64,000 nucleotides of DNA, taken from contig OV277864.1 in assembly GCA_922989275.2 (NCBI GenBank), positions 46,003,550 through 46,067,549 on the forward strand, read 5' to 3'. Within the stretch, counting starts at the first letter, position 1. Each line of letters opens with the position of its first letter. Below, piece by piece: positions 1 to 10,510 of this stretch. The notes beneath the pieces are model-generated. The model made no database searches. It was given only the letters and a program-made list of their open reading frames with translations, and was not told the origin of the DNA. Origin of the DNA: Gari tellinella (Eukaryota > Mollusca > Bivalvia > Cardiida > Psammobiidae). A program made the translations under genes and the position numbers.

Positions 1-73
1 GGAAAACATCAACATACAACGCTATAAGGAGCGAATCGTGCTTCGGAAGGCCGTTGTAGGGTGGGAGCATTGT
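1..73 (-). mobile_element. M3 MITE end, cut by window edge
   Basis: The stretch ending in GTTGTAGGGTGGGAGCATTG matches the terminal segment of the M3 elements at 9.4 and 53.8 kb in reverse orientation, including the preceding ATAAGGAGCGA-type stretch. The rest of the element lies outside the window. Confidence 0.5.
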
Positions 74-473
74 ATTTTATAATAATTTTAATTATCATGC
101 TCTTTGTTTCAGAAGATAACACTGTGTCTGGATTGGTTCCAAACTGTTTGATATTCGTCGTGCCTTTGTTTCATCATTATAACGCATTAATTATAAACAT
201 CCAAGAAGATATGTAGGTAGACGATTATCAATAAAACAGCGATTATATTTCAGTTTTTATTCTGACTGATTGGCAATCTACATTGTCTGTATCACGGTCA
301 GACCTGGAAACAAAATACTTTTTCGATATGTTTGTTTAGTATTTCACGAGCATATGTTGTACTTTCTGTCACTAATACACCTACGTACATATCTACAATC
401 AATAGCCTACGTCTAATACATCTACCTGTTCCGTGCGTCATTCTGTCATTGCAGTTTTTCTTCAAATATTAGT

Positions 474-702
474 ATACAATGAAGAAGACATTATTCTTTC
501 CCAATAAACGCGCTCACGTTAACAATATTACGCCCGTTGCAAACAGTTCGGAGCCAGATCAGACGCTGGGTAACCCGACGTCTAATCAGGTTTCAAATTG
601 TCTGCTATTCAGATAATAACAAACGTTCAGAATTACCATAAAGCAGAACATTTCATTGTAATGCCTTTGCATTTCGTTTGGGTTTAAACGGGAAAGAAGA
701 AC
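474..702 (-). mobile_element. M1 MITE (TA class) with core A hairpin
   Basis: Diverged but full-length M1. The ends (GAAGAAGACATTATTCTTTC and a mirrored GAAAGAAGAACGTCTTC) flank the usual AATAAACGCG subterminal motif. The central hairpin has GGAGCCAGATCAGACGCTGG in one arm. The other side carries the GTTTAAACGGGAAAG subterminal block. No coding capacity. Confidence 0.75.
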
Positions 703-744
703 GTCTTCTACCTATTTCATTGTTACTGCAAGAGTGGCTTTACC

Positions 745-1342
745 TCTGTTATGTCTGATACTGGTACTACTTAGAGTACAGATACTATTACCGATACTAA
801 TACTACCAATATTTCTACGATGGACCTCAACAATGAGACGATACTGACCATAGCTTCAATCATTATATTACGGTTATGACGTTAACTTTTCCTAGAAACA
901 ACAGCAACAACAACAGCAACAATTACTTCTACTATTATTACTACATACTACAACTTCCATACTACTACTGCGTTGACTATAAGTACTGCTACTACAAATA
1001 CTGCCACAACCACTGCTGCTGCTGTTGCTACTATTACATCGTCCACTACTTCAACTACATGTACTACCACTACTTGTCCTAATTATGTTAATATTTCTGG
1101 TGATGCTGCTGCCTTTACTATTATAACTACTACTACTACTACAACTGCTCTTCTACTATTATTATAACTACTTCTATTACTTCTACTACTACTATATTTT
1201 CTACTAAGGTACCACTACTACTACTTCTACTACTACTGCTAAAAGTACTACTACCACTACTAGAAATGCAAAACTACACTACTACGAGTACCCACTACTA
1301 CTACTACTATTACAACTACTATTGCTAGTACAACTTCTACTA

Positions 1343-1375
<33 letters not shown>

Positions 1376-1575
1376 TTCCAACTACTTCTACTACCACTCC
1401 TAGTTTCACTACTTCTTCTCCTGCTACTACTACCACTGTTGCTACAACTAGTTTTACAATTAGAATTGTATTGCTACTCTTACTTCTCTATTACAACTAC
1501 TTATACTACGCTTGATACTATTGCTACTCTTCTACAAATACTACCACCTCTACATTTGTATCACCACCATCAAAA
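745..1575. repeat. Long (ACT/TAC)n trinucleotide tract
   Basis: About 800 bases of interrupted ACT/TAC/CTA trinucleotides, purest between about 1180 and 1440. The reading frames it opens are runs of Thr, Tyr and Leu generated by the repeat; they have no gene-like composition. The strong strand asymmetry (pyrimidines on plus) is typical of an expanded, decaying microsatellite. Confidence 0.9.
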
Positions 1576-1865
1576 TGTTGGCTACTTACTGCGTATATTG
1601 TATGTAAGTAAATGAATAAGCAAAGTCCAGACTAAAAGCAGACGTCGTTTTCGAAAGAATAATATATATATTATAATAACATATTTTGTTTTCAGTGCAT
1701 AACTCTTTCACTAACAAAGGAGACTTTGAACAGTCGTGCTGATCAGAGTTCAAACTGTTTGAAACTCGTATCGTTATTTCTTAAATCAAAATACCTGAAA
1801 TCTAACTTCGATACATATTACAAACAGTTTCAATGCAGACTATAGTATGGAAGTGAAAGGATTAA

Positions 1866-2108
1866 CTCATTGAGCCCTAGTGACGCATATATGCGTCATC
1901 TACCAAAAGTGTACTTGAGAAGAGTACACTTATCTAATGCAAACAGTGAAGGCCCTGATTAGAGGGCTCCTGCAGGAGCCCTCTAATCAGGGACTTCACT
2001 GTTTGTCATTCTGCAATATTTTATAAACAACAACCCTAAATAGTCTAAAATGGACCAGCCTTTATTGTAAACTGGAATTGTCCATTGGAAGTTTCAGGGG
2101 ATAATGAG
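1866..2108 (+). mobile_element. M4 MITE, TTAA target
   Basis: Flanked by TTAA at 1862-1865 and 2109-2112. Ends are CTCATT and its mirror AATGAG. Near the left end is a small palindrome, GTGACGCATATATGCGTCAT. The central hairpin has arms containing AACAGTGAAGGCCCTGATTA, and its apex is GGGCTCCTGCAGGAGCCC. A related minus-strand copy at 15361 has the same parts in reverse order. The TTAA target and short ends fit a piggyBac-like non-autonomous element. Confidence 0.85.
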
Positions 2109-2184
2109 TTAAAACGTACGACAAACTTTGGCAAAGAAAGAGTTAACTACATAAAGTTAAATATTTCCCAAAGAAGTGCCTTTT

Positions 2185-2350
2185 AGAGCATTCACTTTAT
2201 TCCCCCACTGAGGTAAAATAGTTCCAATTGATACAGTCACGAATGTGCACTACTAGAAAAAGTCTATATACCAGCAGATGGTAGCTTAAAACAGGTTAAA
2301 AGTAAAGTACATGTAGAATGCGCCTAACTTTCAGCCTACTTTAATTGGTA
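2185..2350 (+). mobile_element. Degenerate M5 MITE
   Basis: Retains the M5 left part (TTTTAGAGCATTCACTTTATTC, then GTTCCAATTGATACAGTCA) and half of the core B hairpin (ACAGGTTAAAAGTAAAG, GAATGCGCC). The right arm is reduced to CAGCCTACTTTAA. No clean ends. Confidence 0.5.
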
Positions 2351-2359
2351 ACATGTCTT

Positions 2360-3090
2360 TAAAAAATCTAGAAACAAAATAATATAGAATAAATGCTTAC
2401 TCAGAACTCCCTCCTTTGTGATAAACCCATTTGCTTTACAATTCTGTTATCAATAAAGCATGATCATAGCAGAGTCAAAATAAAACAAAACCTAAACCTA
2501 CCTTCACATACTGACACACATATAATAATACATTTGATATTCCCACCATAAGATCTCATTTATAGTACAAGATTATCGAGAAACACTTATGTCTAACTAT
2601 CTCTCCAAGGCGAGTGCTTTCTACTAGAGCTACGAACGTTGTTCCGAAATCAGCTCACATCCAGTGTATTGATCCATAGCTAGGATTATTGAGGACTGCT
2701 GCGGCGTAGTTGCTATTATCCGACAATAGTGCTAAAATATATGTGTCTATAACAATATAAAGTAAAACTCTATTTATTATATGTCAAAAAAGCCATTTGG
2801 GGTAGTTCTGAAACACATTTGTAACACTTTTGTTTTACCCTGTAACTGCTATAAGCACAGCGGAGATGCTATTTAGTCCCAATAAACATATTCAGGATAA
2901 AAACGTTCAAAACTGTATAAAGCGGAACATTTTTCTTTAGTTGAGGAATAAACAAAAGACGTTAAAAGGGCATACTTATTGGATACTATGCTAAATTAAA
3001 GTCAGATAAGACTTCCAATTATTCAGCATCTTATAAAGCTTCAATCGTTTTGACATTGCTGTGTAAACAAATCGTTTACATTTTCATTGT
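2360..3090. other. No gene recognised
   Basis: AT-rich sequence without a long reading frame, RNA gene signal or clear repeat that I can name. A short M1-like scrap (TAGTCCCAATAAACAT and AGCGGAACATTTTTC) lies near 2875-2935. Confidence 0.5.
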
Positions 3091-3094
3091 CTGA

Positions 3095-3474
3095 CGCGAT
3101 AAAAACTTGCTGTTAATTGTTTGCAATGGAAATGTGTTTGTTGTTATGAGGGATTTGTGTTAGGGAGAGAAAATTAATACTCCTAGAGAGCTGAACACAA
3201 CATTTGTTACATTGCAAATAGCTTGAATCTAGATCAGACGCCGCGTAATGCGGCGTCTGATCTGGATTCAATATGTTTGTCTCTGGTCATAATGCTTCTT
3301 CTGCGAAATGTCCAACGTGTAACTTTCAGACAAAACAGCAAACATCAATTGTAAGTAGACGATTTTGCAGTAGTGAAAATATTAGACATACTTGTCTTGT
3401 TTGTGAAACGGTTGCAAACGTTGTTTAAGGAGTGACTCGTTGTTCGGGTCGTTTTAGGGAGGAGGTTCTATACT
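3095..3474 (-). mobile_element. M3 MITE, reverse orientation, with core A
   Basis: The right half (GTAGTGAAAATATTAGACAT to GTTTTAGGGAGGAGGTTC) aligns with the reversed left half of the M3 copy at 9386. The left half has GTTATGAGGGATTTG and AGGGAGAGAAAA like the other M3 end. The hairpin at about 3220-3292 (GAATCTAGATCAGACGCCGC with a GCGTAATGC-type apex) has the M3-specific GAATC variant. Ends are eroded. Confidence 0.6.
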
Positions 3475-3479
3475 AATTT

Positions 3480-3900
3480 ACACCAAAACGTCTTTACTCG
3501 GAAATAATAGAGTATTCCCAGCTGTACAAAATACGTGCGTGTTCGTTTGAATATGCAGAACAACCTTTAAAAAACAAGTTACATTTATCTGTAATTTACC
3601 GAAACTGCCGAAGTGGTAATTGCTTTAAAACCTCATAAATAGTGCAACTACATTTATCAATTTGCACCAGTTAGTGTTAAAATTTCCTATTCGTTATCGA
3701 CTTTATTCAATTAACAAATTGGAGGATGTCAAGTCAAACGTCCTTTAACCTGGTAAATATCCATACATTTTGATAATGGTTAAAAACAATATCAAGCGAC
3801 TCAGCCAAATCAGAAAATAACCAATGCAACCAAAGAGCTTGAATTATACAGAAAAACGTTATAATTTCCACCAAAACGCATACATTTTGTACTAAACCAT
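3480..3900. other. No gene recognised
   Basis: AT-rich, with no long frame and no repeat that I can identify. Confidence 0.5.
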
Positions 3901-3938
3901 CCTTTTCCATTGTAAACGGCTTGGAGCCAGGGTAGATA

Positions 3939-4184
3939 CAGTGGAGAATCTGTTATTCTTTCCCAATAAACGCGTTTACGCTTAAACTATTATTTGCAGT
4001 GCAAACAGTTTGGAGCCAGATCAGACGCCGGGTAACCCGGTGTCTGATCAGGCTCCAAACTGTTTGCCACCAAGATAAACAAGAATTATAAGAATTGTCC
4101 AAAAGTTGTTCTTTTCTACGTTTTAGTGCTTTGCGTTTGCGTACGTTTGCGTTTAAACGGGAAATAATAACAGATTCTCCACTG
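3939..4184 (-). mobile_element. Near-perfect M1 MITE, nested in an older core A element
   Basis: Terminal repeats CAGTGGAGAATCTGTTATTC are mirrored exactly at the right end. The core hairpin at 4005-4071 has a GGGTAACCC apex. The left flank is TA (3937-3938); the right flank has decayed to TT. It sits between GTAAACGGCTTGGAGCCAGG and AACCCGGCGTCTGATTCGGC, the two separated arms of an older core A hairpin, so it inserted into an earlier MITE. A further M1 left end (GTGGTGCACACGTTATTATT) starts at about 4217. Confidence 0.85.
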
Positions 4185-4430
4185 TTTCGAATAACCCGGC
4201 GTCTGATTCGGCTTCTACAGTGGTGCACACGTTATTATTTACCAATAAACGCCTTTACTCCAAAGCTATAACATAGTTCCATAGCAAACAGTTAGAGAGC
4301 AAATTGTTTTATAAACGAGTGCGTGTCTGCTTAAAGGAGCTTTCAGCTTCATTTCATCTTGCTGTCAGCAACATCATGGCTTATCACATAGTGGGATATA
4401 GTTACTGTATACATAGAGGATCTTACATGA

Positions 4431-4549
4431 GTGCTCATTAATTATCATTTTTAATAAACGAGTTGACTAAAACAATATGACGCGAGCCTTGGCGAGCGTT
4501 ATATTTGTTTTAGTCAACGAGTTTATTAAGAATGATAAATAAGGAGCAC
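4431..4549. repeat. 119-bp near-perfect inverted repeat
   Basis: GTGCTC at the left and GAGCAC at the right bound two arms of about 55 bases. The arms include TTTAATAAACGAGTTGACTA and its mirror, with an inner GACGCGAGCCTTGGCGAGCG apex. A second element of similar design lies at 50996-51097. It can fold as one long hairpin. MITE-like; no coding frame. Confidence 0.75.
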
Positions 4550-5080
4550 GAATGTTAGATCCTATTTATCACATAGACATTTGAAAACCCTTTTAAGTGA
4601 ACTGAATCCGTAGTTTTTTGTCTCTCCGCCATTTGTATTTTCCGCCAAAACTTGACGTTGTTTACAGTAACGCCATGGCAAATGACGTCATTTGGCACCC
4701 AGCGCCATGCAGCGCTCGTGGACGAACAGGTAGGGCCGGAGCCCAAATATTGATATTTCACTATAGTTTATTGAATGGCTTTATAACACTCCCAGAGTCG
4801 GTTTTATGTGATAAATACTATTATAGCAATTGAGAAAAGTGTTAATGTTTCCTTCTAGTCGCACAAACAAGCCATATCTTATTTTTTTCAAACACCCTGT
4901 CTGTCTAGTTAGTACATCAAACATGCTGAAAAAAGACGAACCCCCTTCAATCTTCATTTCCAGCATGCTTTAAATGTATTCACTTCTTAACAAGCTCTGA
5001 TTATAAAGGTCAATATATTTGCCTGATAAAATTTGCTACATAATGAATTAAGTGCAAGTTTCTTTACTACATATGCTCTG

Positions 5081-5269
5081 ATGCGGAGAAGACGAGTTTC
5101 TTTCCCGTTTAATCGCAAACGAAACGCCAAACGCATAACAATAAAATGTAAAAAATGACAACTTGATGACAATTCTGATTGTTTACCTGAGCGGTAAACA
5201 GTTTGCGCTGGAAACAATAGTGTTAGCGTAAACGCGTATATTAGGAAATAATAATATATTCACCACTGT
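5081..5269 (+). mobile_element. M1 MITE with the core hairpin deleted
   Basis: Has the M1 left side (GAGAAGACGAGTTTC, TTTCCCGTTTAATCGCAAAC), the AAAATGACAACTTGATGA middle and the right side (GTTAGCGTAAACGCG, ATTCACCACTGTA). Between GGTAAACAGTTTG and CGCTGGAAACAATAG the hairpin is missing. The paralogous copy at 8515 also has a collapsed hairpin with a different breakpoint, so the insertion predates the local duplication while the deletions may not. Confidence 0.7.
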
Positions 5270-6019
5270 ACTATATCAGTATATTAGGTCGTCTAATGAT
5301 AAGGTTGAATGCAAAACTCAAACTTTATAACATACATCTCACTGTAAATGGGACACGTGCATGGCTATATCTTAAATGAGAGAAAGTTGCCTGGTGGTAA
5401 ATCCTCGGGAAGTGTGGTGCTGTATTTTGAGAATACACAGAACAATAGTGTTTTTCTTTGTGCGATGATTTAAGTTTAAGTTTAAGCTCTTTGTCATAAA
5501 ACACTGTGTTTCGTGATGATTAAGATCACTTTTTAACACAGTCAATATTGTGCCTCGTGATAGTTTACGAGTATTTCGAGAAAAAGGTGCTACTATGTCA
5601 TTTCATCGGTTTATTGATTTTTGAAAAAGTAAAGTACTTTTCTTGAGTTTATTGGAAGTTTTACCTTTAGAAAGTGTGAACTGATTAATTTGTTCTACAA
5701 TTTCTTGGTACTAATAGTCAGTTGTAGCGACATGTTTTATGAGCAAGTCTCAGTGTATATTACGTGTTCTTTTTCATGTTTGTAATGATAACAATACTCA
5801 TTACCCATCGTAGGTAATATTGATAGTGTTGTAATATTGCTGTAGTATGACAGAACTTGAAATCAAAGAGGACATTAATTATTTGTAGCAATTGTTGAGC
5901 TACAATATATACATTCCTTTCCAACAAAACTGAAATAGAATGTTAAACATATAACCAAAACATCACCACTTGTAATTGAAACTGTTGATGTTCGATTTCA
6001 GGCAGAGCTACACAACGAT

Positions 6020-6142
6020 TGGAGGTTGAGATGTCACCAGGGTAACTGGTGTATTATCAGGCTCCACATTGTTTGCAATGAAGAAATAAATAATGCGCAT
6101 GAACGCCTTTGTTGGGAAAGAATAACAAGCTCTTCACTGTGC
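6020..6142 (+). mobile_element. M1 right half
   Basis: Runs from a decayed core arm (GGTAACTGGTGTATTATCAG, GGCTCCACATTGTTTGCAAT) through AATAATGCGCATGAACGCCT to TGGGAAAGAATAACAAGCTC and CACTG. The left half is lost. Confidence 0.6.
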
Positions 6143-6328
6143 AACAATATCTAAAATCAGTACACGGATGCGGATACAAGGCATTATTGATGTATTGAGA
6201 GTGTGCTTAGTCGAACAATTGAAAGACAAGATCGTATTATAAATTGTTTCTTGTTTATTCACTTCCGTCAATTCCCGCAGACATTAGCACAGTACAGTGG
6301 GAAATACGCTATTCATTTCCGAATGTAA

Positions 6329-6575
6329 CCCTTTACCTTATAGACGCGCCATTTAGCGCATTCCATTTAATCCTCCGCGGAAGAAAATAATTCCAATATA
6401 TACAGTCATGAATATGTATCAGAAGGAATATTTTCTTAATTCTAGCAGGTGGTACATGTAACTTAAAGCTGGTTGAAAGTAAAGCAGAATGCGCCTTAGG
6501 GCGCATTCTGCTTTACTTTCAACCGGCTTTAAGTAGTTACCTATTTACAAAACTATTATTAGGTTATGGGAAACT
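6329..6575 (+). mobile_element. M5 MITE with core B hairpin
   Basis: Left end ACCCTTTACCTTATAGACGC, then GCGCATTCCATTTAATCC, then TACAGTCATGAATATGTATC. A strong hairpin at 6468-6530 follows: AAAGTAAAGCAGAATGCGCC, short apex, and mirror arm. The right side is TAAGTAGTTACCTATTTAC. The better preserved copy at 31876 shows the TTAA target. Confidence 0.75.
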
Positions 6576-6784
6576 CGGGTCTAACTTTTATATTCCTAAC
6601 CATTACGTCCGTATACGATATCAAAGTTTTGAAATGACTTGTATTTTTACTTCGTTGGCTTTACCTATGGGTCTGCATTAGTGTTGCTAGATACACGTGC
6701 ATATTGCAGAATATATGACAATTGTCTTTCATATTAAGGGCGTGTATGCTCGGACCACGATGTCCTTTTAACTGACGTCGGAAC

Positions 6785-6985
6785 AAGACGTTCTTCTTTT
6801 CCAATAAACGCGTTTACTCTAAAACTAAGAATAACGTCTTCTCCACTGTATATGTTTGCCAATCAGATAAAAGTAATTCAGATGTTGGATTAATCCGTTA
6901 TTTTGTATATTAATTTCATTGCATTTGCATTCAGTTTAAACGTAAAAGAATAACATAACGCATTTTTCACTGTAACAAGGAATCC
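6785..6985 (-). mobile_element. Rearranged M1 pieces
   Basis: TTCCAATAAACGCGTTTACT (M1 subterminal block) is followed directly by an M1 end, AACGTCTTCTCCACTG. Then come GTTTGCCAATCAGATAAAAG and AACGTAAAAGAATAACATAAC with a CACTG end. This reads as two M1 copies joined or internally deleted; the hairpin is gone. Confidence 0.5.
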
Positions 6986-7030
6986 GTTCACTGTCTCAGT
7001 CAAACTAAAATGTCATTAACCACTGGCTGA

Positions 7031-7249
7031 ATACAGCAGAGAAGACGTAATTATTTTCCAGTTAACGCGTTACCGCTAAAACTATTATTTCTAATGCAAA
7101 CAGTTTGGAGCTAGATCAGATGCCGGGTAATCCGGCGTCTGATCAGACTCCAAATTGTTTGCCAATCAGATTGAAATAAATGATCTAAGTTGCAAACAGT
7201 TTGTCATTTTCTATGTTTCATTGCAATGAGTTTTCGTTTTGTTTAAGAT
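7031..7249 (-). mobile_element. M1 MITE abutting the next one
   Basis: Left end CAGCAGAGAAGACGTAATTA, AGTTAACGCGTTACCGC, and a hairpin at 7096-7163 (GGAGCTAGATCAGATGCCGG, apex GGGTAATCC). The right side decays through TTTCATTGCAATGAGTTTTC. It ends where a second, opposite-facing M1 begins. Confidence 0.75.
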
Positions 7250-7251
7250 TA

Positions 7252-7497
7252 CAGTGGATAATCTGTTATTCTTTCCCGTTTAAACGCAAACGTACGCAAA
7301 CGCAAAGCGCTAAAACGTAGAAAAGAACAACTTTTGGACAATTCTGATATTTCATGTTTATCTTGGTGGCAAACAGCTTGGAGCCTGATCAGACGCCGGG
7401 TTACCCGGCGTCTGATCTGGCTCCAAACTGTTTGTACTGGGAATAATAGTTTTAGCGTAAACGCGTTTATTGGGAAAGAATAACAGATTCTCCACTG
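7252..7497 (+). mobile_element. Intact M1 MITE (reference copy)
   Basis: 246 bp flanked by TA (7250-7251 and 7498-7499). The left end CAGTGGATAATCTGTTATTC mirrors GAATAACAGATTCTCCACTG. Subterminal GTTTAAACGCAAACGTACGC is at the left and GCGTAAACGCGTTTATTGGG at the right. The core hairpin at 7372-7434 has arms GGAGCCTGATCAGACGCCGG and their mirror around GGGTTACCC. Copies at 3939 (reverse), 41167 and 61776 are very similar. The open frame across its minus strand is a by-product of the repeat. The transposase source is not in the window. Confidence 0.92.
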
Positions 7498-7574
7498 TAA
7501 ATGGTTTAGAATAAAGTCTTCCCCACTGCAATGCAGGAATAGATGCAGAATCATGGCAAAACTACTTTTCAGTA

Positions 7575-7888
7575 CTGAACCTTATTAAATTAACAATGTT
7601 TGCGATTCGCTTGTAATTCGGTGGCGATTCGCTTGCAATGCGATTGCAATTCGCTTGCGATTCAAAATACAAACTTTACCCTCGGGTAAGTTTTCTTGAA
7701 TGGTGTATCTCACAAATGTTCGCAAATATGTCTTCGTAAATTTTTTCGGTTCCATTTTGGTCACAACCACTTCGGAAAATTCGCGTAAAAATATTCAAAC
7801 GAAGTATTTGTTTTTTTGAAGCATTCGATTCGATGGCAATTCGATGGCAATTCGCTTGCGATTATCAATTTAATTTAATAAGGTTCAG
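7575..7888. mobile_element. TA-flanked MITE with GCGATTCGCTTGCAATTCG arrays
   Basis: Terminal repeat CTGAACCTTATTAAATTAA at the left is mirrored at the right end, with TA on both sides (7573-7574, 7889-7890). Just inside each end are tandem variants of GATTCGCTTGCAATTCG: about five at the left (7605-7670) and three at the right (7830-7862). Size about 314 bp. No other copy in the window, although a short TTGGCGATTCGCTTC scrap lies near 21030. Confidence 0.75.
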
Positions 7889-8139
7889 TACTGTACATGT
7901 AACACAGTTCAATGAGTTTGTTTGTCATACTTTTCTATATGGTATAGCAAAATTAGTAATTACAATAAATTTCTTTTAAAATACAGACCTCGCAATATAA
8001 CTCCCTAGTAGCATTCGTCATGTACAAGAATTTATCAACTCCTTATACAAATACCTCAAAACAATAAGACGCTTTTTGCACTTCCTCCTATAAAACAACT
8101 AAAAATATTATACATTGATGTTTTTATATAGGTGACTGC

Positions 8140-8215
8140 TTAAAGCAAGATGAAAGTAAAGTAGAAAGCTCCTAGATGAGATTTACTCTTCACTTTCATC
8201 TTGCTTTCAATAGCA
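8140..8215. repeat. Core C hairpin (M6-type) without clear ends
   Basis: TGACTGCTTAAAGCAAGATG, GAAAGTAAAGTAGAAAGCTC, then a mirrored TTCACTTTCATCTTGCTTTC. This matches the centre of the M6 elements at 17400 and 57432. The M6 ends are not recognisable around it. Confidence 0.6.
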
Positions 8216-8514
8216 CACTGTTGAATATAGTTAATTAATACATACTAATATGACTATGGAGGAAAGTGTTAATGATATTCTAGTCGCAAAGATTAGCCAT
8301 ATCTTAGTTTGCAAATACCCTGTCTGTCTGGTGGGTACGTCAAACATGCTGAAAGTAAAGACGAAGTCCACTTAAGGAGGCGTCATCTTTATTTTCAGCA
8401 TGCTTTAAATGTCTTCACTACATACATGTAACAAGCTCTGATGACAAAGGATACCAAAACTTGCTATATAATGCCTGAAAGAACGTGTTTCTTCAATATA
8501 TAAGTTGTACAGAG

Positions 8515-8715
8515 GAAAGTACGTTACCTTTTCCCGTTTAATCGCAAACAAAACGCAAACGCATTGCAGTTAAACGAAGAAAATGACAACTTGATGAGAA
8601 TACTGACTATTTATTTTCATCTGCGTGGCAAACAGTTTGGAGTCTGATCAGATGCGCGAAATAATAGTTTTATCGTAAACGCGTTTATTGTGAAATAATA
8701 ACATCGTCACCACAC
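8515..8715 (+). mobile_element. M1 MITE, paralogous to the one at 5081
   Basis: ACCTTTTCCCGTTTAATCGC, ATGACAACTTGATGAGAATA, TGGCAAACAGTTTGGAGTCT, then an abrupt jump from GATCAGATGCGC to GAAATAATAGTTTTATCGTA. Only one arm of the hairpin survives. It occupies the same place in the local duplication as the 5081 copy. Confidence 0.7.
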
Positions 8716-9385
8716 CAGTATATTAAGTCGTCTAATGATAAGATTGAATGCAAAACTTAAACTTGATAACATACCTCTTACTGTAAATGAGACACGTGAA
8801 TAACTGTAACTTGTAAATGAGAAGAAGTTGCCTGGTTGAAAGTTCTCGGGAAATGTAGTGCTGTATTTTGTCAAGAAATAAGTTTAGAGAATACACATGT
8901 ACTCTGAAAAGAACAATATTGTGTCTCATTGTGCTCTGATTTACGTCCTGTATCATAAAATACTGTGTTTCGTGATGACTTTATTTACGATAATTTAGTT
9001 AACACAACACTGTGTCTCATTTTAGTTTACGAGTACAGTAAAACCTATCTTTTACGACCACTAAATAAATTGACTGCATAAAATACATGTGATAGCTTAA
9101 AGCAAGGTGAACTGTAGAAAGTGTGAAACTGATTAGTTTGTTCTACAATTTTTGGCAATATTGTCAGTTGTAGCGACATGTTTTATGAGCAAGCCTCGGT
9201 GTATATTACGTTTCTTTTCCATGTTTGTAATGATTACGTACAATAATCATTACCCGTCGTAATTGATAATGATGGTTTCGGAATTTTGCTGTAGTACTGC
9301 AGAACATGAAGTAAAAGAGACAATGAGTTATTTGTAGCTAACGTTGAGCTACGGCTATACTTTCCGTTCCAACAACATCCAAATA

Positions 9386-9712
9386 CAGTGCTCCCTACCT
9401 ACAAAGAACGACTCTCTCCTTACAACGACACTTGCCGCTGTTCCCTAAACAACACAATTATGTCCAACCATTTCACGGCTGCAATGTCGTCTAATTAAAA
9501 TTGTCGTCTCCTGTTTTCTTCAATGTTACATAATGGACATTTTGACAGAAAAAAACAACGAGTGACAAACAGCTTGAATCGAGATCAGATGCCGCGTTAC
9601 GCGGCGTCTAATCGTGATTCTAACTGTTTGCAGATGTAAGTCATTTTCCCTCCCTATAACAACGCACATATTGTTGTCTCCCATTGGATGTCGTTGTAGA
9701 GAGGGAACACTG
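9386..9712 (+). mobile_element. M3 MITE with TA target and core A
   Basis: Flanked by TA (9384-9385, 9713-9714). The left end CAGTGCTCCCTACCTACAAA mirrors TTGTAGAGAGGGAACACTG. Length 327 bp. The hairpin at 9568-9633 contains GAATCGAGATCAGATGCCGC and apex GCGTTACGC. Copy 1 of the local duplication lacks it (TA at 5936), so the insertion followed that duplication. Confidence 0.88.
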
Positions 9713-9779
9713 TACGTACAATATCAATGACATAAAATTTAATGTAACAAAACACCAGACTGGTTATTGAAACCAATGA

Positions 9780-10210
9780 TGTTCTATCTAATTTGAGCAG
9801 CAAGTAAGTGGAGCCTTATCAGCCTTATCCGACATGGATTAGCCTGTGTCTGATCAGGCTCCACACGGTTTCAACTGGAAACGAGCTCATCACAGAACAA
9901 ACATGTTTGAAAGCATTAGACGGATGCGTATATATAATATGTTTGATGTATTGAAGGAGCGTGGGAAGTGAATATCATACATTGTTTTCTAGTTCATTCA
10001 AATGTGACGGCGATCAATTCACATGAATCTAATATCGTAAATTCACGTGGTTAATGGCCACACCTCAGTCAATTCCTGCTGATGAGTGCATAGTACGTTA
10101 TTTATTCCCAAGTTTTAATGTGTTAAAAAATTTCAGCATTTCATTGCAAAACTTTTCGAATCCGATCAGACGCCAAGTAGCCCGGCATCTGACCAGTCTC
10201 GTTACTACTT
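9780..10210. repeat. Two eroded core A hairpins
   Basis: One is around 9830-9865 (CAGCCTTATCCGACATGGAT, then GTCTGATCAGGCTCCACACG). The other is around 10145-10200 (CGAATCCGATCAGACGCCAA, then GGCATCTGACCAG). Neither has recognisable ends. The 60-codon frame across the second is a repeat by-product. Confidence 0.5.
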
Positions 10211-10299
10211 ATTACTCAAAAGGAAAACCATTTTAGTTTCACTCTTTCGGTAATAGTGTATTTTTCTGTTTACATTGCAATTGCGTTAAATTTCGCTAA

Positions 10300-10510
10300 A
10301 CCTTTTACTTTATATATACGAAATTCATTCCTCAATTGAAGACAGTAACTCAAATGTATACAATCATGAATATGTATTATAGAAATATTTTCTATATACT
10401 AGCAGATGGTAACTTAAAACAGGCTGCATTCCGCTTAACCTTCAACCTGCATTTTGTGGTCACCTATCGTCAAGACTAGAAACAGTATATATTTGATAAT
10501 GAGTAAACGG
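10300..10510 (+). mobile_element. Degenerate M5 MITE
   Basis: AACCTTTTACTTTATATATA, TATACAATCATGAATATGTA, TATTTTCTATATACTAGCAG, then a broken core B (AACTTAAAACAGGCTG, AACCTTCAACCTGCATTTTG). The inner GCGCC apex is lost. Confidence 0.55.

Larger units (their letters stand above)
4820..6700. repeat. Local tandem duplication, copy 1
   Basis: Collinear with 8250-11645. Shared anchors in order: AAAGTGTTAATG plus CCTGTCTGTCT (4838/8262), a hairpin closed by CAGCATGCTTTAAATGT (4965/8397), an M1 remnant (5081/8515), GATTGAATGCAAAACT (5305/8745), TGTAGCGACATGTTTTATGA (5724/9169), GATGTATTGA (6190/9945), TCAATTCC-GCnGA (6269/10070) and GCATTAGTGTTGCTA (6674/11610). Identity is roughly 75-85% by eye in the anchors. 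No gene found inside. Confidence 0.8.

Noticed and set aside
876..1615. Three overlapping plus-strand reading frames rich in Thr, Tyr, Leu
   Set aside because: They are translations of the ACT/TAC tract and its edges; composition is wholly explained by the repeat.
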